DNA of 64,000 nucleotides from positions 60,166,987-60,230,986 of the forward strand of contig OY288259.1 in assembly GCA_958450325.1 (NCBI GenBank), in the 5' to 3' direction. Positions within the stretch are counted from its first letter, which is position 1, and every line of letters starts with the position of its first letter. Source of the DNA: Agrostemma githago (Eukaryota; Streptophyta; Magnoliopsida; Caryophyllales; Caryophyllaceae). Under the pieces are notes generated by a model. The model was not told the DNA's origin. It ran no database searches and saw only the letters and a program-made list of their open reading frames with translations. This document shows positions 22,920-34,447 of the stretch, piece by piece. Made by a program: the position numbers and the translations under genes.

Positions 22920-25204
22920 ATGATGCAGTCTACTATTACAATTTTTACCATTTTCCTTTTCTTTTTACTTATCTTGGTAAGTACTGTATCATTTTTGCTT
23001 ACTAACACCTAATTAACGAAGTACGAATCCGCATAATCAGCCAGTGTTGTTTCAGACCGTTATTCACTCGAAAATGAAAAATTAAGTATCCTAATGAGTT
23101 TTTTTGTTCGATTAGTTATAATGAGTGTATATATACAAGCAACTAAGCAAGGCCGGTGTAATTACTTAGGCCAAATACTCATATAATATCGTAATTTAAT
23201 ACTCCGTAACATATAAAGAAAAGTGATGATCTGTGGGTGACCCCTCAATTAAAATAGGTGCTAATTTTTTTATAAAAAAATGAGGTATTTGCGGCGTTTA
23301 TTGAAAATGCTTCAAATAATTAAAGACCTATTTGAGGTGTTTTAAAACGTCGCGAATACTTAATATCTTGTTTACTCCCCAATTTGATGCGACGTGAGAA
23401 ACGCTTCAAAAATTTGTGATATTAATAACAGGTTGTGAGCCCGATTGATGGCAGAAGAGAGCCGCACTATTTTGTTCGTCGTGATGGTGGTGAGCTCAAA
23501 GAAGTAGTATTCGATGTGTTCTTCGTAAAGGAGTTTGATCTAATTCTAAATGATAGGGAAGGTATATCGTTTATGAATCTGAAGTGTTTTATCCACTTCA
23601 AAATATTTCTGTTGAAATAATAAATTGATACCACTTACCTTAAAATAAAAGACCTATGGAGAATTCGATTATTATACATATGGATGATGAGTGATGATTG
23701 TAAACTTGATTCAGGAACGAAAAAGTTATTTGCGAATGACTTTGAGCCAAGACCATCAGTCACTTCTTACCTTGATGACACCGTCCCGACAAAAGGTTAA
23801 TCTTTTACTAAGGATTTTGATTTTGTCTTAAGTATTTCGATTTACCGTGGTAATAATGTAGAAATGAGATTGCATGATCGATCGATAACATGTATCTTGG
23901 AATGAAACGTGGTGGATGCAATATACATACTGATGTTTGTAAACTTGATTATTCAGGATCAAAAAAGGACTTTGCTGATGACTTTGAACCACGACCATCA
24001 GTCACTTCTTACCTTGATGACAATAACCCGGCAAAAGGTCAATCTTTTTCCTAAGTATTTTGACTGTGTCTTAATTATTTCGATTTACCATGCATGATAA
24101 TAACCTAGAAAAGAGATTTCATGACAACATGTACTCCTACCGTCCTAATTACTTGGAAATGAAAATGTGGAGGATGAAACTATACTAACTAATGATTTTA
24201 CACTTGATTCAGGGTCAAAAAAGTCATTTGCAGATGACTTTGAACCAAGACCATCAGTCACTTCTTACCTTGATGACACCAACCCAAGAAAAGGTCAATC
24301 TTTTACTAAGGATTTTGATCGTGTCTAAACTATATATTTCGTTTTACCGACCATGCATGATATATACTAATAATCTAGAAATGAGATTGTTGCGTGATAA
24401 CATATCCGGAAATGAAATGATGAGGAGAATACAACTATACATACTGATGATTGCTGGTAAACTTCATTCAGGATCAAAAAAGGGATTTGCAAATGACTTT
24501 GAACCAAGACCATCAGTCACTTCTTACCTTGATGACGCCAACCCGACAAAAGGTCAGTCTTTTACTAAGTATTTTGATCATGTCTTAATTATTTCGATTT
24601 ATCTTGATATATAATAACCTAGAAATGAGATTGCATGATAACATGTACTTGGAAATGAAACGTGGAGGTATGCAACTATACACTGCACACTGATGTTTGC
24701 ATTGTGAACTTGATTCAGGATCAAAAAGGTCATTTGCAGATGATTTTGAACCAAGACCATCTACCACTTCTTACCTTGATTCAGGATCAAAAAAGTCATT
24801 TGCAGATGATTTTGAACCAAGACCATCTACCAGTTCTTACCTTGATTCAGGATCAAAAAAGTCATTTGCAGATGATTTTGAACCAAGACCATCTATCACT
24901 TCTTACCTTGATTCAGGATCAAAAAAGTCATTTGCAGGTGATTTCGAACCAAGACCATCTACCACTCCTTACCTTGATGACACCAACAAAGCAAAAGGTC
25001 ACCATCCGTTTTTTTATGTTTGCCACACTATCTCCTCTATATACATTAAGAATATATTATTAAAATGGGACAACATTAAAAAAAAATGAAATATTTAGGA
25101 ATACTTTATTTGGTGTATCTTCATGATGAGATTTTGAGTTTTGAGATTGCGATTCTGATCTACTGATAATCATAAACTTTGTTCGTCAGGATAAAAAAAA
25201 AAGT
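22920..25204 (+). CDS. Organ-specific protein family (DUF2775) precursor, OS3, FEPRPS type
   Basis: Proposed eight exons: 22920-22976, 23432-23561, four of 81 bp (23715-23795, 23957-24037, 24213-24293, 24472-24552), 24719-24997, and 25200-25204 ending in TAA; about 264 residues. Exon 1 is a signal peptide close to that of OS2. Exon 2 has lost the YW..VMK.QP.PE.IK head. Each 81-bp exon is symmetric (phase 1-1) and encodes one repeat such as SKKSFADDFEPRPSVTSYLD; exon 7 encodes four, giving eight in total. Introns of about 165-180 bp begin with decayed FD-type repeat sequence. The last junction is uncertain: without it the frame reads on to a stop at 25089. The missing head and many small exons leave open that the gene is decaying, but all eight FEPRPS repeats keep an open frame. 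Confidence 0.7.
23700..24997 (+). repeat. Tandem genomic units of about 250 bp in OS3
   Basis: Five units, each with CTTGATTCAG acceptor, repeat exon, decayed FTKDFD-like intron start, and an ACCTAGAAATGAGATTGCAT-type spacer. Exon starts are 242, 256, 259 and 247 bp apart. In the last unit a 66-bp segment is further repeated four times. Confidence 0.85.
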
Positions 25205-25344
25205 TTTGATTGACTGAGTTCAAACCAAGACTGTTTGTTACGTCTTCTTATCGGAATGCTTGAAGATTGAAGCTAAGGATGCATAATTGACTAGTACTAC
25301 TACGTATATTGCTTGTAACGTATCAAAAAACGCATTGTATCGTT

Positions 25345-25378
<34 letters not shown>

Positions 25379-25817
25379 GCATTGTATGTATGCGTCTTCC
25401 CTTTGGCAATTGTGTTGTTTGTACTTTGTATCATATCACCAATAAATAAAGTTGATGTTTTTATAATTTCTAAACATCGGTACCTTGTAACTAGAGCCCA
25501 CGAAAGCAGATCAAACCCGACTGATATCGACCTGATTAAACCCGTTTGTGACCTGATATCCAACATATCTGATAATCAGTGACTTGATTTGAGCTTGACA
25601 TGATAAGATTGACGATCAAACAACTACGGAGTATTAATTTATTAGATCGCTCTAAATGAGAGTGATTTACATTGGACTCAATAACAAGTAATTAAACAAA
25701 TGATTAGGAAGATACTGAAGCAATATCATAAAAAACTACTCCGTATGGACTAATTAATGGGCATGGTATATGAAGATTTTCTAAATTAAATGCTTAGTAT
25801 TCATTAATCACAAATTC

Positions 25818-26066
25818 TTGAAAGGGACGGTCTCTCAATAACTTATTGAGAGACCACTCTTTGGTACCACTGTATGTTCTATTCGTACCCTTAAATGACA
25901 ACTTTGTTTTGTACCTGGTTTTATAAGAAACGTAATCTCTTTATATTTGTATACTCTTTTAGGTTAATCGTACATACTTCTATTAAGTTTGGTACCACTG
26001 TTACTTTCATTTATACTTAGTCTCTAAGTAAAATTAATGAGAGACCGTCTCTCAGAAGACCTACTC
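25818..26066. repeat. Dispersed MITE-like repeat, copy 2
   Basis: Second copy of the element at 14921-15167, same orientation. The two copies bracket OS2 and OS3 and lie about 10.9 kb apart. Confidence 0.7.
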
Positions 26067-26162
26067 TTAATTAATTGTTGATGATATCTGGATTTAGATC
26101 GCAGTATTTTATTAAGATTTTACAATAAAAATATACGCAAATTATCCGGATGTTAAGTAGTA

Positions 26163-26356
26163 CTCCCTCCATTCATTCAATTCTATTCTTCACATTTGTT
26201 TTTTCACGTTTGCAAATGCACGTTTTGTACTGTTAGTATATTTCATTATATGTGAACAAAAAATATAAAATTTTGATATTAATAATGTATTCCGAAAGAC
26301 GAATGATGGAAAAAACTATGGATCAAAATGTGAAGGGTGGACTTGAACGGAGGAAG
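26163..26356. mobile_element. Stowaway-like MITE
   Basis: 194 bp between TA dinucleotides (26161-26162, 26357-26358). Ends are CTCCCTCCATTCATTCAA and, reversed, CTTCCTCCGTTCAAGTCC. Confidence 0.7.
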
Positions 26357-26867
26357 TATCTCCGTAGAAAGAACTTTGCATCAAAATAAGTTGGCCTGGG
26401 TTCGTTGTATGATCAAAATAAAATTTACCGAATCATCAATGCAAAGTGATCTCGCACGATCTCAAATTCTCAAAAACATTAATTAGTCATATCATCATTT
26501 TCAAAGATTTAACCGACATGAACACTCGCTGAAATTATCTTTATTAATCGCAAACTTATCATTGGTTAGCGCATGCAGAAAATGTGAATAGACTGAGCGT
26601 GAATAAATGTGAACAAATTGAGCGTGAAAAAAAATGTGAGTACCCTGTGCCAAATATCAACTTAAAAGTGCGAAAGCTACAAAAAAAAAATCGGAAAATA
26701 CCATAATTCGAAAGTTTTCATATATTTATAGCCCAATAAAATAATTTCTTGGATTACACTTTATAAATCCCAAAAAATATCAGTTACTAGCTAGTAATTA
26801 ATTACTTTAAAAAGCAATTAATTAATTTTAATTGTACTGAAAACAGATAGAAAACTTATGGGAGTTG

Positions 26868-27100
26868 CATGGCTTGAGACTATATCTTCTAGACTTCGAG
26901 TCTGGGCGGTTTACCTTGGTGTGGTTGCATGCTTGAGACTATGTCTTCTAGACTTCGAGTCTGGACGGTTTACCTTGGTGTGGTTGCATGGCTTGAGACT
27001 ATGTCTTCTAGAGTTTGAGTCTGGGCGGTTTACCTTGGTGTGCGTGGTTTGCACCAAAATGGTAGCGGCTGCGGGTTACCTTGTTCATTAAAAAAACAGA
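26868..27100 (+). repeat. SINE-like fragment with a triplicated 60-bp module
   Basis: Three tandem copies of a module reading GGCTTGAGACTATGTCTTCT, AGACTTCGAGTCTGG and GCGGTTTACCTTGGTGTG, followed by GCGGGTTACC and a short A run. The order of blocks matches the reverse complement of 42535-42750. It ends about 140 bp before the ubiquitin-like gene. Confidence 0.6.
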
Positions 27101-27161
27101 TTTAAAAAACAAGAAACCTTGATTTTTTTTTTGTTTCATCTTAAAACTACTACAAATACCA

Positions 27162-27169
27162 TATAAAAA
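27162..27169 (+). promoter_or_regulatory. Possible TATA box of the ubiquitin-like gene
   Basis: TATAAAAA 80 bases before the ATG at 27242. Confidence 0.5.
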
Positions 27170-27241
27170 AAATCAAAATTAATTCAATTGATTTATACAT
27201 TTATACTGAACAAAAACAGAAAAGAAAAGAAATCAATCAGG

Positions 27242-27483
27242 ATGGACTTAATAATAGAAATACAAAGAGGGAATTCATTCACAATAGAAATAGGGTATTT
27301 TGACAGTGTTTATGAGATCAAAGAAAAGATTCAAAAGTACAAAGAAATCCCAATTTCTCAACAAACCCTTGTTTTTAATGGTAATCTTCTTAATGATAAT
27401 GGTGATGTTGAATCTTGTGTTCTTCTCCATAATTCACACATTCAACTCATTCTTCCTCCTTCTTTCAATTACCCACCTGATCC

Positions 27484-27518
<35 letters not shown>

Positions 27519-28570
27519 CCGATAATAATAATAATGATAATGACACCAAGCTTGAGGTCGTCGAGGTTGAACCGCAGCAGCAGCAGCAACGACAACAAGA
27601 AGAACTACCCTCGAGTGTTTCGAAGAAAACCCGTGTTGTATTCAAGTTACAACAATCTTCGCAAAATAATCAAGTGTTTCCTCTCGATGTCAACTTGAAT
27701 GATTCTGTTGAGCAATTGAAGGGTAAACTTCACGAGATTGAAGGTATGAATGTATGAATCTTGTTAAATTACCCTATTCACTTTTTGTAAAGGTGGTCGA
27801 TTTTGATGATAACCAGGTTCAAATTCCGTGATTAAGTTTGATGATACGAGGTTGATTTTGGAAAAAGATTTGTTTGGTAATCAGCGGATTATTGGGGATG
27901 ATGATCGATTGTTCCGATCTACACATCAATTGCATCCCAAATATGGAAGAATGAATATTCTACGAAATCTTGAGAATTGTTTGTTTGTTGTTTTCAGGCT
28001 ATCCTGTCCATAGGCTAGCTTTGTACACGACCGGAAACCATGAGCTGCAGGATCACAGGCATTTACGAGAATATGAACTCACTGACGATTCTGAAATCGA
28101 GGTTTTGGTCAGGCCACCCTCGACCCCTACTGGTTCTGGTATGTCGAACCCTGTGTCGTCTACTATGACTGCCAAGAAACTCAAGGTAGTGGTGCTAACC
28201 AAGTGCGGCACAAAGAAGCTCTTTCTGGAAGTTAACCCCAATGACAAAGTTCAGGTATATATATATACATACTACACCTACATTGTCGATAGGTGAAATC
28301 GAGAAACTAGTGTGTGAGACGGTCTGTTTTGGTAGAAAACCCGAAAAAATTAGACCATGTTGTGATGAGTGGTTCGATGATGTGATTCAGGTGCTAAGAA
28401 CGGAACTAGAGAAGAAGCAACAGGGTGCAAACCTCGAGCTTCCATCAGAAGGGTACTTCTTCATCTACAAACAGAATGTGATGGAAGAAAAGGAAACCTT
28501 TCAATGGCACAACGTTCGCCAGGGTGATTTCATCGAGATTTTCAATGGAAGCGTCACAGGTGGAGTGTGA
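27242..28570 (+). CDS. Protein with three ubiquitin-like domains
   Basis: Three exons: 27242-27743, 27998-28254, 28391-28570 (phases 1 and 0), 312 residues. UBL1 is residues 1-72 (MDLIIEIQRGNSFTIEI..., IKEKIQKYKEIPISQQTLVF). A low-complexity linker (residues about 81-120) holds ten Asn in a row and a Gln run encoded by an AAT/CAG microsatellite. UBL2 is about 130-208, with KGKLHEIEGYPVHRLALY rebuilt across the first splice. UBL3 is about 232-310 and ends in TGGV. Known plant relatives are poorly studied ubiquitin-domain proteins; ligand, partner and location cannot be read from the sequence. The ATG is the first good start after the TATA-like box. It converges with the bromodomain gene with 579 bp between stops. 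Confidence 0.85.
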
Positions 28571-29149
28571 TCGTCAATAACAACCCTCATTCTTCAGTAC
28601 TTCAATGCTGTCAGATTTTCTGTTTTTTTTCCCTTAGATAGATATTTAGACAGTTTATGTGCTTAGATATGGAAAAAAATCGGTTTTGATGCCAGTGAAT
28701 TTCGGAGATTCAGTAGCAAATAGCAGTAGCCTTTGTCATGTAAGCGACGTGGTAATGGGTAACAGATGAATATGATACATCAGAATATGAGATAGCCCTT
28801 TTTGTATTTGTGAGGAAATCAATCAGTTTGAAATCTACTCTGGGAAAAATACTTGAAACCTATCTAGTTTCATCGACGTAACCTCCTCGAGTCAGTAAAT
28901 CCCATCCCGAAAGAACAAATATGCAGCTCACTCTAACATGCATGGACCATCTTCTTCGTCCGTACTACAAACACCAAAAAATTTGCATCAGGAAATCAAA
29001 TTGCAGAATTATTTCTGTCGTCATTAAACTCAAGTAGAGTAGAAAATTCTTGTCACCTTAAATGAGAAATGAACAGAGAATACGTGGTCGCTATTCTACT
29101 GGAATGATCAGCATTCTCTTGCATCGGCGACATTTTGTTCCAGTGGATC
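28571..29149. other. Convergent 3' intergenic region
   Basis: Space between the stops of the ubiquitin-like and bromodomain genes. It presumably holds both 3'UTRs; no other feature seen. Confidence 0.6.
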
Positions 29150-32100
29150 CTATAGCTGCAATGCTAGATCTGGTTGTTGAGAGTCAACTGACGACTGGAA
29201 AGCGACATTCAAATCAGGAGGAAGTGTATCTTGTTTCTGGTTTTGTTTTTGTTTTTGGCTCGGCTCAGGATGAGGGCTAAGGCCTCTCCAAGGGGTTTGG
29301 ACCTGAAACCCAGACAAGTCGTTAGTAGCGGCCAAATGAGGAGGGATTCCTCCCATTGGTCTATTCAAGACGGGCCCTCCTTGATTACTTGCAGCAAATG
29401 CTTGAAAGGGCAGTCCGTTCTTCTCGGGTTGAAATTTCATTGCTTCACGAGATTGCATGGCCTGTGGATAGAATACTCGAGTCCCATTGTATAAAGAATC
29501 TGAAGACATTTGGCTTGTATTCGAAAAAGGGTTTTGAGCCGGCGGTCTAAATCCTGCAGCTCCTACCGACATCCAGGCATTAGCAGCATTGCCCCCTGGA
29601 CCGCCTCTGGGGGACATAACTGACGGGCTTTGAGGATGAACAGACCCAGACCCAGGCCGAGGCCCATTCTGCTGTCTCTGGGTTTTCTCGGTCAGCATTT
29701 TCATTACTAGAACCGGGTCACTAAGGTTCTGGTCCGGTCTCTGAGGTAAGGAAACTTGTGGACCCGGTGAAGTAGTCCTCGCCCGACTTCCATCTATGAA
29801 TTGGTTTCCCGTTTTCCCATTGGATGCTCCATGAGCATGTCCGTTACCTTCTAGCTGCCTGAAAGGCGGTACTACAGGCCTAGCTGCTGGAAAATCCATA
29901 CCCGGGTGCTCCTTTTGTGAAAATTTATTTGCATTCTGATTGGCTACCGATGGGGAACATGGGTCCGCACTCCTCCTTCCACCAACTTCCATTCGTTGCA
30001 AAAGTTGTCTTTGAGGAACATTCTCATTTTTGTGATTAGATACGGCCGTGGCTTGAGTATTTGGTTCTATTCTCCTTACACCTACTGATTCAGAACACGG
30101 GGAACTCCTCGGAACTCTCATTTGCTGATGAAAAATAGCACTAGCTTTCGGATCGTTTGAAGGTGGTAAGCAATTCGACTCTACTCTCTTTGGCGTCATA
30201 TTTGAAGGAATTCCCGAAGCATGATGAGGAGGGATAGGGTGTTGCGAAGCTGAAACATTAACAAATGGTGGTGATTTGGCAACCTTTGTATCGAAGCTAG
30301 GCTGCTTAATTAGGCGGGGGGATGAAACAGCAACTTTGCTCTCTGGATTCTTGTTATGTTTAACGGAATTGGTGATATTGTGGGATTTTGCAGCAAATGG
30401 ATCTCTGTGCTGTGCAACATATACGAGTGCAGTAGGAAGTGGTTCGACTTCTCCAATCCACCCTCGACCGTATTTGAAGCCAGGTGGAAGAAGCTGCTCG
30501 ATCCTCTTCGATGCAACTCTCCAAGCAATTGGACCAAGATTTCCAGCAAATCGGGCCAGACTACGAGCATAAGCATATTCACCAGACAAGCCAACCTGAC
30601 CAGCAGAATAAGAACAGTATTATAGGACCGTCCTATACCATCAAACGAGCCCAAATTAGAAGAAGCCGCAACTTAAAGATGGGAGGTTTGGAAGTCTTGC
30701 ATATTAGTTTGCGGATATTTGGTTTTAGCTAGGCACGGTTGACTGAATCCTAAACCACAACCATGTATTAGAAACTATGGAGAAACAATCAATATGATAG
30801 ACATACCGGGATTAGCTGCTTCTTGTCACTCTCAAATGTCGTAAATACTGAGTCTGGTCTCTCCACAGGGAGATTAGATGTGTTGTAAGTGCCACGACGG
30901 TTCTCATCAACCACAAACAATCTCTTTCCAAATTTTGGCAGAACACCCTTGCCTGAATAAAATTACATCCAATTAGATCTATACACTCAAGGACGTTTAA
31001 ACCGACACAGTACACTTCCACTGATAGTATGCATCGTATTAATATTTACCTGATTGTGGATCTTCGGATTTCTCCATATTGGGATCTGCATGAGAAGGTG
31101 TGCTAGGCCGCTCGTGGGTAGCAGCAAGGTCGGCACCAGAACTATGATGGACATCTTCTGTAGCAAGAGTAGCACCGGAAGAGTAATCCGAGGCTAGAGG
31201 TTCTTGCATACCATTCCACGGCTGTTTCTTAATTTGCTTTTTTATTACGGAACACGACTTTTCTCTTTGTTCAGACTTCACTTCAACCTTGGGTTCAATC
31301 TTTGGTTCTAACTTTGGCTCAATTCGCTTCATCCTAACCCTTAACCGTTGAAATTTCCTTTCAGCCAGTTCTTTAATGGCTCGAGCCTTTGCAAAAGATA
31401 CAAGTACCGTACTTCAGTAACTTCACAAATTAGAAACAACTTAAGTTTAAACAGATTGGTTGTTACTTATTACCTGTTTATGGTAAACTGTGTCGGATGC
31501 ATTGTACTGCATAGCATTAGAGCTGATGAGGAAAACATCACTCTGCACTCAAGAAAACCGTCATCAGTAACTGATTGACGATATAGGGTTTCTACGAAGA
31601 ACAACTGAATCCACAACAAGATGCACTAACAGCATAACAAGATACGACTATAAATTGAGATTTTGAACCTCGCCTATGAAATTCAATTGACAGTCGGTAC
31701 TCCCCAGCCTTTGCAATGGGTGTTAGATCAGTTTTTATACATTTACTACCGTTTTCAGCTCTACCTCGGTCATTTGACTAAAGAAACAGGAAGTGGACGG
31801 GAACCAAAAACGGAAATATTTCTGAGCTCTCATTCAATCAAAGAGCTCAGAAAAGGGCATTAAATGTGATTGTTAAGCAGCAAGCTGGACAGTAAAAGCA
31901 GAAATTCAGAAAAAACAGTCACCATTATTGTTGTCAATGATAGCCTCATTCATTAATCACCATGACAGAAAACAATAGCAACATCGGTACGACCAACTAA
32001 AGACTGAAGAAGACTGTTTGGAAAATTGAAAAATCGAAGATACCTCGAATTCTTCCAGGGTTGGGTAACACCCATCAGCAAGTTTCTTCCTTACAGTCGA

Positions 32101-33594
32101 AAAATCCATGGGATGCTCGATAACTTCGTGATAATCCGGGAGCTACACCAACCAACCAACATACATTATTGCATCAATAACACGATTCCCAACAACGACA
32201 CCAAACACAAACACAAACACAAAATTCATTCAAGTGATGTGAAGTGAAGTAGTACCTCTTCGGGATCAACTGGTTCCGAATAAACCCCATATGTATCTTT
32301 TCTGCCACATTCAAAACCACCCCCCAATTGATTAGTTCACAGTTCACAAATTCACACACCCCAAATGATCAAAAAAATAATCCGAAAACCAAAAACCATA
32401 CTTTTGAAGCTTGTCTAGAATAATCTCAAGCTGTTTTTTATCCGGCAATGGCGTCGGACCTTCATCAACCTCATCATCATTCTCCTTACCTGCTCTCCAT
32501 GAACAACAAAACCAATCAAAATCGAACATAGGATAACTCGAAAATCAGCGAAGATGACGAGAGAAGACGAACCGGATGCATTGGAAGCAGCATCCAGTTT
32601 CCTTGCTTCTTTTCCATCACCTCCCTGCCAATCAACACCAAACAAACAAATCAAAAACAGACTTGAAATCCTAGGATTCTATCATGTGAAATGTGACCGT
32701 TGACTGTGACAGTTAAACAAAGACACACATCCCTAACTGAAATAATGCCGTTAAGTGTTTGTTGTCGGAGACAGGTGAACATTGTAGGAGACAGAGAGTG
32801 AGTGAGAGTGAGAGAGAGAAACATAAGTATATAATCTCATCACTCAACAAACAACAACAAACTGAAATCAGCATCCAATCACACTGTTTCTCTCTCCTCC
32901 ACTCACTCACTCACCATTTCTCTTCTCTCTCTCTCTGTCTCCTCCTACAAAATCCCCGATGTCGGAAAATATCGTTGTATGTCGTATAACCGTCTTTTTA
33001 CTAGACTGGTAGTAGTAGTAGTAGAGCTAATACTACCTCATCCTCGACGTCATCATCAACGTCATCCTCCACATCTTCATCTTCTTCAACCTCCACCTCA
33101 GCCTCAGCTTCAGCTTCGTCATCTTCAACCCTCCGTTTCTTCACCTCCCTCTGTCTCTCGTCATCCTCCTCCTCCTCCGCAGCCACGTCATCCTCATCCT
33201 CAACTCGCCCGCGTCGACCCGGCCGAGTCACCACCTCACCACCACCGCCGCCGCCGTCAATCTTGACCACGAGCTTCACCTTCTTCTCTCTCCTCCTCCT
33301 CCCTCGCCCTCTCCCTCCTCGCCTCCTCCCGAGCTCCACGTCATCATCACCTCCCTCCTCCACGTCATCATCCACGTCACCATCCTCGTAATCCTCATCA
33401 TAGTCAATGATATTATACCTGAAGCTCCGGCGCCGTAAGCTCCGCCTGACCTCCCTCTCCGCCGCCGTCTCCGTCTCCCTCCCCCTCGCCGTCAACTCCT
33501 CCTCTTCCTCGTCGTCGTCGGCGGCGGCGCGTCGAGCTTCCAGATCTGCCTTAGATGGCCTCCCCTTCTTCCTCCTCCTCTCGATCTGACCCAT
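29150..33594 (-). CDS. Bromodomain protein, plant BRD13-like
   Basis: Nine exons on the minus strand: 33594-33037, 32624-32573, 32489-32402, 32301-32256, 32142-32044, 31542-31474, 31386-31050, 30952-30807 and 30595-29150. All junctions keep frame; product about 946 residues. The N-terminus has RRRKKGRPSKADLEAR (AT-hook-like) and long Asp/Glu and Arg blocks. The bromodomain spans about 215-330 with LPDYHEVIEHPMDFSTVRKK and NAMQYNASD; Asn 295 is the acetyl-lysine-binding position. A conserved plant block follows (GEYAYARSLARFAGNLGPIA, then GFKYGRGW). The C-terminus holds PPDLNVAF, an EAR-like motif, and ends QPDLALQL. In Arabidopsis, BRD1/2/13 are reported SWI/SNF (BRM) complex subunits that read acetylated histones; the same role is inferred here. 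Length fits the longer BRD13 form. Confidence 0.92.
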
Positions 33595-33985
33595 CTTTCT
33601 TCAACCCCTTTTAGTAATATTTTATTATTATTCTCTCTCTCTCTCAGCTTAGCTGTAGCTGCAGTAGTAGCAGCAACAATAACAGCAGCAGCTAAAATGG
33701 CTTTTTTTTTTCTTTTTTTTTTTAAATTTAATTTAACTTAATTTCTAAGTTGGTTTCTCTCTCTAGTTTCTCTGTCTAGAAAGGAAAAGGAGGAATTTTT
33801 CTTGCTTTATTAATTTTCTCTCTCATGAAAAAAGGAGAGATGAATTATTGTGGGAGGGAAAGAAGGTTGATAGAGAGAGAGAGAGTGAGTGGGTTGTGGG
33901 TTGTGGTCCCCAACTTCTATTTTCGACAATACCGATTTTCGTTTTATATCGATATATTCGTCTTAAATTTAAAACAAATCAAATA
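33595..33985 (-). promoter_or_regulatory. Leader/promoter region of the bromodomain gene
   Basis: Read on the minus strand it carries GA/AG-rich tracts and a GCTGCT-type repeat just before the ATG, typical of plant 5'UTRs. No clear TATA box was seen. Confidence 0.4.
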
Positions 33986-34248
33986 CTCCCTCCATTCCAA
34001 CCAACCATTTATATACATTTGGTTTTTTAACACTATTTAAAAGTAATGAGAATCTTCAATATAACTTCTAATATATAAGATAAAAGATAGTCATGTGAGA
34101 TTTTGTTTAAATCGTCCAATAAAATGCATTATGAATATCAAATTTTTATAATTTTTAGTAACACGTAACTAAAGATATAAACAAAAGAAAATGAGTATCG
34201 ACGTACGTGCATAAAGCAAACGTATATAAATGGTTGGAACGGAGGGAG
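33986..34248. mobile_element. Stowaway-type MITE (family A related)
   Basis: 263 bp between TA dinucleotides at 33984-33985 and 34249-34250. Ends are CTCCCTCCATTCCAACCAA and, reversed, CTCCCTCCGTTCCAACCAT. Close to the element at 41941-42206. Confidence 0.9.
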
Positions 34249-34276
34249 TACTACTCTGTATTATTAAATTGATATA

Positions 34277-34447
34277 CTCCCTCCCCTCCACAATGAAATG
34301 TGGTAAATTGTTTGGTGGGGTTCAAGATGTCAAATCACAAAAAGTAACCAATAGGAAGAGGGTATAATTGATTAATAAAAAAAGTGTTGAAATGAAAAAA
34401 TTTTGATGGAGTTTCCTTTTAAGAAAAGTGGAAAGATATTGGGGGAG
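34277..34447. mobile_element. Stowaway-like MITE, short
   Basis: 171 bp between TA dinucleotides; ends CTCCCTCCCCTCCACA and, reversed, CTCCCCCAATATCTTTCC. It lies only 28 bp from the previous MITE. Confidence 0.6.

Noticed and set aside
24697..25089. Read-through model ending OS3 at 25089
   Set aside because: The tail (HPFFYVCHTIS...) has no repeat character, while a GTCACC donor after AAAAG matches all earlier OS3 donors. Kept as an alternative only.
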